This document shows, in pieces, positions 1 through 5,166 of a stretch of 5,166 nucleotides of DNA. The DNA is from Planctomycetota bacterium (GTDB lineage: Bacteria > Planctomycetota > UBA1135 > GCA-002686595), in assembly GCA_016764635.1 (NCBI GenBank), contig JAESRM010000239.1, positions 974 through 6,139 of the forward strand, given 5' to 3'. The position numbers were made by a program, and so were the translations under genes. How positions within the stretch are numbered: position 1 is the first letter of the stretch; each line of letters begins with the position of its first letter. The notes under the pieces were generated by a model. That model was not told where the DNA came from, did not search any database, and saw only the letters and a program-made list of their open reading frames with translations.

Positions 1-1137
1 GCGGGTTTGGGCACGGTTTTGGTCGCCTTTTGTTTGCTCGCGGCTTACCTCAGCCAGCGTGCAGCGGAGGAGGAGCGGCGGCCGGCCTGGGGCGCAGCCC
101 TGTGGCTGGGTGTGGCCTGCTTGCTGCGCCAGGAGTGCGTGCTTTTTGTGGTTCCCTTCGCGCTTTCCCAGTGGAAAGCGGGCTACCGCAGCACTCCGCT
201 GATTCCTTTCCTGGCCCTGGTGGGCTGGACCCTCTTTCGCCTCGGTTACTACGGCCGCTGGCTACCGATCACCTATCACGCCAAGAAGCTTCCCCTGGCG
301 ACGGATCTGCAATACGGCTGGAGTTACTTCCTGGAGGCCACGCGCAACTTTGGCCTGCCGGTACTGCTGCTCTTGGCCGTCTGGGGGAGCATGCGCGGTG
401 GCAGGCGCGATACTTGGAACGCACGTTCCTCGACCACCGTGGCCGTGCTGATTTACACGGGTTACGTGGTTCTGGTGGGTGGCGATTTCATGGTGCTTTC
501 GCGCTTTTTTGTGCCCATCTTGCCCTTGCTGATGTGCTTGGCGTTTGAGAGTTTGCAGGGCCGGAAGATCGCGGGTGGTGTCCTGGCCGTGGCGTTGTCT
601 TTTGGCATGCAATGGGACCAATTCGTCGACACTGAATACGTGGGGCCTGCAAAAGAAGCGCGCACTACTCGTTTGATGTTGCAACGCGGGTTCAAGCAGC
701 GCTGGGCACGCCTTGGAGAGCACTTTCGGGAGGCCGTGCCCCCTGGCAGTACCGTCGCCATTTCACCGATTGGTGCGTTTGGCTGGACTTCCGGGTTGCC
801 CCTGGTGGATATTTTAGGGCTCACCAATGACAGCGTTTTGGAGACTCCTCCCGACTTGGATTTCGTCAAGGTCAAGGGGCACCATCGCAGCAACTTCGAT
901 TGGATATTGGATCGCAATCCGGAGTTCGTGATCCTAGGAAACGGCGTTCGGGATGAGTCTGGCAGCTTCACCATTTGCCCCTGGGAGAAGAGTTTTTACC
1001 ACTCACTTTTGGAGGGCACACGCTTCGCCAAAGGGTACCGCCAGGCCTTGATGCAAATACCCGACGGCATGCCCTTGGACCTTTTCATTCGGCGCGATCT
1101 GGCCTTGCCCCAGAACACCCATTGGGTGCAGCCATGA
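1..1137 (+). CDS. GT-C membrane glycosyltransferase, AftB-like (5' end missing)
   Basis: The reading frame is open from the first base, so the true start lies upstream; a TTG at position 7 is probably internal. About seven hydrophobic segments are visible (codons counted from base 1: roughly 3-19, 30-54, 66-80, 118-128, 145-160, 166-184, 188-203), followed by a soluble tail of about 170 residues. Motifs typical of AftB-like GT-C transferases are present: YYG followed by LPITYHAK (88-95, family form LPNTYYAK), VGGDFM with a following Arg and Pro (159-172), then in the tail IGAFGW (257-262), DILGLTN (270-276) and a GHHRSNFDWILDRNPEF segment (from 293). Members of this superfamily use polyprenyl-phosphate sugars at the outer face of the inner membrane. 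Donor and acceptor cannot be read here, and the N-terminal loop that usually carries the catalytic Asp is outside the window. The stop codon overlaps the ATG of the next gene (ATGA), implying co-translation. I am fairly sure of the superfamily, not of the substrate. Confidence 0.72.
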   Translation, partial: AGLGTVLVAFCLLAAYLSQRAAEEERRPAWGAALWLGVACLLRQECVLFVVPFALSQWKAGYRSTPLIPFLALVGWTLFRLGYYGRWLPITYHAKKLPLATDLQYGWSYFLEATRNFGLPVLLLLAVWGSMRGGRRDTWNARSSTTVAVLIYTGYVVLVGGDFMVLSRFFVPILPLLMCLAFESLQGRKIAGGVLAVALSFGMQWDQFVDTEYVGPAKEARTTRLMLQRGFKQRWARLGEHFREAVPPGSTVAISPIGAFGWTSGLPLVDILGLTNDSVLETPPDLDFVKVKGHHRSNFDWILDRNPEFVILGNGVRDESGSFTICPWEKSFYHSLLEGTRFAKGYRQALMQIPDGMPLDLFIRRDLALPQNTHWVQP

Positions 1138-1946
1138 TGGGGTGGTTCGGCTTCAAAGTGCGCATCACTTTCGTCGAAGGCGCCACGGGGGATACCCTGG
1201 GTTCCACGAAACTACGTGCGGACGACTTGCCCGCGGCATTCGAAAGCACGGCGCGTATGCAATGGGGCGGGGAGGAGTGGCAGGTGGTGAGAGCTGTTCC
1301 CAACACACGCGCGCTGTTCCGGAAAACGCGCAAACTGACCCTGCATCTAGGCCGCATTTCGAGTGTGCCGCCCCAGGAAATCCTCTACAGCCTGCCCACG
1401 ATTTGCGACGCGATTCCGGGCCTTTCCAACGAGGCCGTGGACGGTTCTGAATTCACTTTGCAAGAGGATGATTGGCGCCAGGTGGAGTTGGTTTCCGCCG
1501 GTTTGTCCGAGGACGTGGAGGCTGAACTGGGCAAGATTCGCCAGGTGCGTGCGGGGCTTGTGGAGGGGGCCGGTTGGCCGGAGATTCGAGTGCGCAGCAA
1601 ACCCCGAGCGCCCCTGGCATGTACTTTGAACCTGCATGACTTGGTCCGCAGGCTGGGGCACGTCGGGGATATCCAGGACTTGGCCTACGCGGGCACTGCC
1701 AACCGGATCGAACATGGATTCGCCTTGGCCTTGCCCGGCGTGACCGTCTACGGGGTGGCGCCCCTGGGCAGCGTGCAGAGTTTGGCCCTGGCAGCAAACC
1801 ACCCCGGGCCGCAGGGCGTTTCCCTGGCCCCTATCCAGGCCTTGGCGCAAGAATTGGATCTGGAGTGGATCGACTGGTGTCGCTGCTGCCGAAGCGGCCC
1901 CGGAAGTGAGGGCTTCAAACTGGCCCTGGCCGCATTGGGCCACTAA
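1134..1946 (+). CDS. Conserved-looking protein of unknown function, 270 aa
   Basis: I do not recognise a named family. The start is placed at ATG 1134, giving a four-base ATGA overlap with the preceding stop; a second ATG follows directly at 1137. The frame stays open back to 975, but that would run deep into the glycosyltransferase gene. No Shine-Dalgarno is visible, so translation probably depends on coupling. There is no signal peptide or membrane segment, so a cytoplasmic location is inferred. The N-terminal 75 residues look like a compact beta-rich module (FKVRITFVEGATGDTLG at 7-23, LPAAF at 32-36, WGGEEWQVVRA at 44-54, LTLHLG at 68-73). A second block has LPTICDAIP at 87-95. The C-terminal part (about 160-270) has alternating hydrophobic strands and ends with a cysteine-rich WCRCCRS (248-254). 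There is no obvious enzymatic motif. Linkage to the upstream transferase hints at a shared pathway, but the role is unknown. Confidence 0.8.
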   Translation: MMGWFGFKVRITFVEGATGDTLGSTKLRADDLPAAFESTARMQWGGEEWQVVRAVPNTRALFRKTRKLTLHLGRISSVPPQEILYSLPTICDAIPGLSNEAVDGSEFTLQEDDWRQVELVSAGLSEDVEAELGKIRQVRAGLVEGAGWPEIRVRSKPRAPLACTLNLHDLVRRLGHVGDIQDLAYAGTANRIEHGFALALPGVTVYGVAPLGSVQSLALAANHPGPQGVSLAPIQALAQELDLEWIDWCRCCRSGPGSEGFKLALAALGH

Positions 1947-1970
1947 AACGAGCCGTCGGATGGGAAGCGA

Positions 1971-1993
1971 GCAGGGGATTCTTGCAACCCTGC
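1971..1993 (+). repeat. Inverted repeat, 6-bp stem (GCAGGG/CCCTGC)
   Basis: GCAGGG at 1971-1976 pairs perfectly with CCCTGC at 1988-1993 around an 11-base loop. It lies 25 bases after the stop at 1946. No T-tract follows, so it does not qualify as a standard intrinsic terminator. It may be chance or a weak RNA hairpin. Confidence 0.3.
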
Positions 1994-2008
1994 GGCTGGT
2001 GTTTGCTC

Positions 2009-2025
2009 CGCCCCTTCCGTGGGCG
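2009..2025 (+). repeat. Inverted repeat, 5-bp stem (CGCCC/GGGCG)
   Basis: CGCCC at 2009-2013 pairs with GGGCG at 2021-2025 around a 7-base loop, ending 12 bases before the GTG start at 2038. In mRNA it could shield the weak ribosome binding region of the lipoprotein gene, but the stem is short and no T-tract follows. Confidence 0.25.
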
Positions 2026-2037
2026 TAGGCTCAGGCG

Positions 2038-3312
2038 GTGCAGAGTCTTGGTTTGAAGTTCTTAGGGGCCTTTTGTGTCCTGTTTTTGGTCGCCTGTTCC
2101 AAGGGCGCGGGTCCTGTACAGGCTGCGGGCCGGAAACACGTGCTTTTGGTGACGGTCGAAGGCCTGCGCGGGGATGCGGTGGGCTCGTTGGAAGCCTGGT
2201 ATGGCGGGGCCGGTTTCCAGGGGGAGGCAGAGCCGGTTTTGCGCGCGGCGCGCACCCCGAACCTGGACGGTTTGGCGGAAGGCTCGTTCACTTACGGCTA
2301 CGCCCTGGCGACCAGCTCCTGGTGCGCCCCCAGCATCGCCTCGATCATGGCCTCGGATTACCCCAGCTACCTGGGTTTCACTTCGCTGGAGCGCTCCTTC
2401 GAAGGACGTCACGTGACCCTGGCCGAAGTCCTGCGCGGCGCCGGATGGAAGACGCGCGCGTTCGTGCAGCACCCGTTCCTTCGCACGCGTTACAACCTGG
2501 ATCAGGGATTCGAAGAGTACTCGGTGGCCGGTGCCCAAGACGCGCCGGGGCGCGGGGCTGAGACCATGGAGGCCGCCCTCGAAGCCATTGGGGATTTGGG
2601 CTCGCATTCGACCTTCCTCTGGGTTCAATTGGGTGGGCTTGGCCCGCCTTTTGACCTGGAAGACAACGGACAGCCGCTCTCTCGCTCCGAGTGGTTGCGC
2701 TATCGCGACCAATGGCAAGACGAAGATTTGAACATCCTGCGTCAACGTTACAACGCAGGGGTGGAGCGCGTGGATCACCAGATCGGCCAGTTGCTCCAGG
2801 CGCTTGCCAACGCCAGCGCCAGCCAGGACACAATCGTGGTTTGCGTGGCGAGCAATGGCTGTGAACTCTTGGAGCAAGATCACATCGGCGACGGCACCTC
2901 ATTGGCGGATTCCCTGGTGCGCGTCCCGCTCATGATCTCGGTGGCCGGTGTGCGTCAGGGCGTGATCGAAGATCCCGTCTCGCTCATCGATCTGGCGCCG
3001 AGTCTGCTGCGTTTGGTGGGTTTGCGAGCCCCGCAGACATGGCGCGGCGTTTCCGTTCTTCCCCGGGAGCCGGTTCCCGAGCGTTACCTGTTCAGCGAAC
3101 TCTCGCGCGCCCGGGAATTGCGCGTGGCCCTGCGCGGCGATCACAAGTTGATCCTGGATCCGGAAACGGGCACCCATCGACTCTACGATATCTTTGCGGA
3201 CCCGTTCGAGCAGCGTGACTTGTCCATTCAGAAAGGAGCCTTGGCTCAGGAGTTGCGAGCGGCTTTGAGGTCTTTCGAGGAAGGTTTGCGGGTTGGGTCT
3301 TCCGATGAATAA
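2038..3312 (+). CDS. Sulfatase-family lipoprotein with altered active site
   Basis: This 424-residue protein starts with a lipoprotein signal: a hydrophobic core and lipobox LVAC with Cys20. GTG 2038 is the first start after an in-frame TAG at 2026; TTG 2053 would give an equally good signal with a Lys at residue 2. The rest follows the sulfatase / alkaline-phosphatase superfamily order: VLLVTVEGLRGDAVG (35-49), TPNLDGLA (73-80), SSWCAPSIASIMAS (93-106), LAEVLRGAGWKT (128-139), LDQGFEEY (154-161), YNAGVERVDHQIGQLL (238-253), VRVPLMISV (294-302), DLAPSLLRLVGL (318-329), KLILDPETGTHRLYDIFADP (370-389). Cys96 sits where sulfatases carry the formylglycine Cys, but CxPSR has become CAPSI. The usual metal Asp of VDxLR is Glu41, the DHG motif is SNG (272-274), the DPHxPY region is GGLGPPF (199-205) and GHG is GDG (284-286). 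The fold is secure; sulfatase activity is doubtful. It would be anchored in the envelope and is co-translated with the next gene. Confidence 0.88.
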   Translation: MQSLGLKFLGAFCVLFLVACSKGAGPVQAAGRKHVLLVTVEGLRGDAVGSLEAWYGGAGFQGEAEPVLRAARTPNLDGLAEGSFTYGYALATSSWCAPSIASIMASDYPSYLGFTSLERSFEGRHVTLAEVLRGAGWKTRAFVQHPFLRTRYNLDQGFEEYSVAGAQDAPGRGAETMEAALEAIGDLGSHSTFLWVQLGGLGPPFDLEDNGQPLSRSEWLRYRDQWQDEDLNILRQRYNAGVERVDHQIGQLLQALANASASQDTIVVCVASNGCELLEQDHIGDGTSLADSLVRVPLMISVAGVRQGVIEDPVSLIDLAPSLLRLVGLRAPQTWRGVSVLPREPVPERYLFSELSRARELRVALRGDHKLILDPETGTHRLYDIFADPFEQRDLSIQKGALAQELRAALRSFEEGLRVGSSDE

Positions 3313-5166
3313 GTTTTTGAGAGGGCCTTTGATTGCCTTGCTTTTTCTGCTGGGTTGCGGCGGGCCCATCGATGGACATCATCAAGGGGGGGCCGGCTTG
3401 GCCTGGTCGCTGGCGAACCAGCCTGAGGTGCAAATACAAGTGACGCGGCCGGGGCTTCGGCAGCATGTTTGGCTCGCGGATGCAGGTGCGCGTTGGGCAG
3501 GCGAGCTGGGACTCAAAGTGCAATTCCTTGAGGACGGGCAAGCGCCTTCTTCGGAGCGTTCGAGGGTCGTGGTGGGTTGCGTGGGGGATGCGGTGGTGGA
3601 TGACTTGCTGCGCTACCTAGGGGTGGTGCATAAGGAAAACCATTGGTCCTACGGCAACTTGGGGGCGCGCAAGTCGGAAGCTTGGTTGGTGGCGACCTTC
3701 AAAGATCCCGCTGGGAGCGGCCTTCCGGTGACCTTGCTCTGTGCACAGGAAGAGCAGTGGCTTGAACCCGGGTTGAAGCGTTTGCAGCCGGGAACCTTTC
3801 CCATGTTGCGTTTGTACAGCGGTTCCTATCCCGTGCTCGAGACCGAATTGAATTCCTTGGGGCAGCTGCGCCCGGAACGCTGGTCGGATTGCCGCCCCTG
3901 GTTCCGTCAACCCAAAGGTGTGGTGGAGCATCGCCGTCAGCGCTACAAGACTTGGCGCATAGACTCGGCTGGGGATTGCTCGGATGAAGATCTGCAGGCG
4001 CGGGTGGATGCGATCGAAAACACCTGGGCTCATTTGGGACAGTGGGCCCCGATCACCGTGCCCAAAGCACCGAAGCTGTTCGGTCAGGCCAGTGCCTTTC
4101 AGTGGCGCTTCAGCGACGACCCTTCGGGATGGACGCAGGCGGATCCATTTGGGCACCAGGTGCAGACCTTGATCTTGCCGGGGCACGCGGGGGATGGCGG
4201 CGCCGGTGTGGGGCGTGCCTACTTGGCCGCGAGCCTCGGTCCAGCAGCGCAGCCTTGGCTTTGTGAGGCTGCAAGCATTCAAGCCTCGGGTGTGTATTGG
4301 GGCGTGCCGCTCGCCGAATGGTGGGCGAGGTTGGCGCGTTTGGGTGAATTGCCCACACCCCAAAAATTGATTTCAGGCCAAGGTCTTGAAGGCGTATCTC
4401 CCCACCTGGTCACGCCCTTGCGCGCCCTTTTGGTGCAGGTCGTTGTGGATCAGGATGCGCGGCAACTCTTGCGCCTTTGGAAAGAAGGCCAGCAAGTGGA
4501 GGCGTGGAAACCTTGGTTTGCCGTGTTCGGCGAGCGCCTCGGCGAGCTGGCAGCACAGCCCCGTGGCGTTGCTTCGCCGCAACCCATCGAGCAATGGAGC
4601 ACCCGCCTGGGAGCTTCCATGGAAGGCGGCTTTGATTTGGATGGGCCGGGTCTGGCGTCGGAGCTGCACCACGAGCGGTTGGATGAGTTGGCCGGGTTTT
4701 CCATGGATACGGTCGCTTACACCTTGAGTTTGAGCCGCCAGCCCCTTGCGAAGGGAGTGCGCAGCAAACCCTTGCGGCCTAGGACCGGGCTGCGCGATGT
4801 GCGCGGCGAGAGCCTGCTACTTCTTTCGCTCGCTAGGGCCAAGGGGTTGGGCATGACGGCGGCCTTGGAGCTCGAAATCTGGGCGGCGCCTTCCGGGGTC
4901 TTGTTGCAGGACCTGGTGTGGCCCAGTCGTTCTGAAGTGGAAGCGTTCTTTCAGGCTTATGGGCGCGGCGCCCTCCATGCCGCGTTATTCAGCAATTTGG
5001 CGGGTGTCGAGCTACTTTGTTTGGGTGATGCGATGGGCGAGATCCTCCGGACCGAAGCGCGGGATTCCGAGCTTCAAGATGTGGCTCGCATGGGGATTTT
5101 GAAACTGCGTTCGCGTTCTTGGTCGCGTTTGATTCAAACGATTCGGTCGGTGTATCCAGGGGCCTT
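3305..5166 (+). CDS. Large lipoprotein: gluzincin-like plus GH113-like regions (3' end missing)
   Basis: ATG 3305 overlaps the previous stop by 8 bases, and the frame has no stop through the last base: 620 codons plus two bases, so the C-terminus is outside. The start gives a short lipoprotein signal with lipobox LLGC (Cys18). Residues 40-205 are an alpha/beta region I cannot name (VVVGCVGDAVVDDLLRYLGV at 88-107; FPMLRLYSGSYPVLE at 165-179). Residues about 210-395 have the layout of a peptidase-MA-like gluzincin: LGPAAQPWLCEAAS (311-324), YWGVPLAEWWARLARLGELP (331-350), and a final helix ending LLRLWKEG (388-395). Where HExxH is expected just before LG the sequence reads RAYLA (304-308); Glu321, the possible third ligand, remains. 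From about 435 the order matches GH113-like TIM barrels: GASMEGG, LAGFSMDTVAYTLS (462-475), RGESLLLLSLARAKGLGM (500-517), LELEIW (521-526), FFQAYGRGALHAAL (548-561), LLCLGDAM (570-577), WSRLIQTIRSVYPG (606-619). The KPHLW-like motif and the Glu of IGTEL are replaced. Coding is certain; domain names are inferred from motif order. Confidence 0.85.
   Translation, partial: MNKFLRGPLIALLFLLGCGGPIDGHHQGGAGLAWSLANQPEVQIQVTRPGLRQHVWLADAGARWAGELGLKVQFLEDGQAPSSERSRVVVGCVGDAVVDDLLRYLGVVHKENHWSYGNLGARKSEAWLVATFKDPAGSGLPVTLLCAQEEQWLEPGLKRLQPGTFPMLRLYSGSYPVLETELNSLGQLRPERWSDCRPWFRQPKGVVEHRRQRYKTWRIDSAGDCSDEDLQARVDAIENTWAHLGQWAPITVPKAPKLFGQASAFQWRFSDDPSGWTQADPFGHQVQTLILPGHAGDGGAGVGRAYLAASLGPAAQPWLCEAASIQASGVYWGVPLAEWWARLARLGELPTPQKLISGQGLEGVSPHLVTPLRALLVQVVVDQDARQLLRLWKEGQQVEAWKPWFAVFGERLGELAAQPRGVASPQPIEQWSTRLGASMEGGFDLDGPGLASELHHERLDELAGFSMDTVAYTLSLSRQPLAKGVRSKPLRPRTGLRDVRGESLLLLSLARAKGLGMTAALELEIWAAPSGVLLQDLVWPSRSEVEAFFQAYGRGALHAALFSNLAGVELLCLGDAMGEILRTEARDSELQDVARMGILKLRSRSWSRLIQTIRSVYPGA

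Larger units (their letters stand above)
1947..2037 (+). other. Intergenic gap between the unknown gene and the sulfatase-like gene
   Basis: These 91 bases are the only non-coding stretch in the window. They hold two short inverted repeats (listed separately). I see no T-run after either, no convincing -35/-10 pair and no strong Shine-Dalgarno; the best match before the GTG start at 2038 is a weak TAGG at 2026-2029. The gap could hold a diverged promoter for the lipoprotein pair, or simply be an operon spacer. Confidence 0.6.

Noticed and set aside
462..974. 170-codon minus-strand open frame
   Set aside because: It lies opposite the membrane glycosyltransferase and shows no domain-like features.
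975..1133. Upstream extension of the unknown gene to position 975
   Set aside because: The frame is open but lies entirely within the glycosyltransferase coding region, whose motif-bearing protein is clearly real; the ATGA at 1134 is the natural start.
1347..1943. 198-codon minus-strand open frame
   Set aside because: It lies opposite the 270-residue unknown gene; the Gln/Gly/Pro-rich composition is typical of a reverse-strand shadow.
1971..1993. Intrinsic terminator after the unknown gene
   Set aside because: The stem is only 6 bp with an 11-base loop and no T-tract follows.
1960..2028. Small open frame ATG 1960 to TAG 2026 (22 codons) in the gap, in the frame of the lipoprotein gene
   Set aside because: There is no ribosome binding site or recognisable leader-peptide feature such as a run of one amino-acid codon; chance is sufficient.
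2062..2883. 273-codon minus-strand open frame
   Set aside because: It lies opposite the sulfatase-family gene, and its translation is rich in Arg, Gly, Gln and Pro with no recognisable domain. It is a GC-driven shadow.
3617..4363. 248-codon minus-strand open frame
   Set aside because: It lies opposite the large lipoprotein gene, which stays open for 620 codons with coherent domain motifs; the reverse product shows low-complexity shadow composition.

Overview
The window looks like chromosomal DNA of a Gram-negative-type bacterium. It is moderately GC-rich, fully coding on the + strand, and has two successive lipoprotein genes with clear lipoboxes. Good Shine-Dalgarno sequences are missing at all three gene starts inside the window. 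The combination of GT-C glycosyltransferase, sulfatase-like lipoprotein and peptidase/glycosidase-like lipoprotein would suit a Planctomycetota- or Myxococcota-like organism, but this placement is inference only. I see no RNA genes, mobile elements, CRISPR arrays or prophage signs.

Layout, left to right, all on +: (1) positions 1-1137, the 3' part of an integral-membrane GT-C type glycosyltransferase related to the AftB-like group. (2) positions 1134-1946, a 270-residue cytoplasmic protein of unknown function, joined to gene 1 by an ATGA overlap. (3) a 91-base gap (1947-2037) with two small hairpins and no convincing terminator or promoter. (4) positions 2038-3312, a lipoprotein with a whole sulfatase / alkaline-phosphatase-superfamily domain in which several expected metal and substrate residues are replaced. 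(5) positions 3305-5166, overlapping gene 4 by 8 bases and running off the right edge. This last gene encodes a large lipoprotein with a gluzincin (peptidase-MA-like) middle region followed by a GH113-like TIM-barrel region, both apparently without their canonical catalytic motifs.

Taken together this looks like an envelope-associated gene cluster: a membrane sugar transferase, an unknown partner, and two lipid-anchored proteins built on hydrolase folds. The most interesting point is that three separate hydrolase-type domains, in two adjacent and overlapping genes, all seem to have lost catalytic residues. This suggests either glycan-binding or structural pseudoenzymes, or chemistry that differs from the parent families. 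These domain calls come from motif reading alone and need structure prediction or profile searches.
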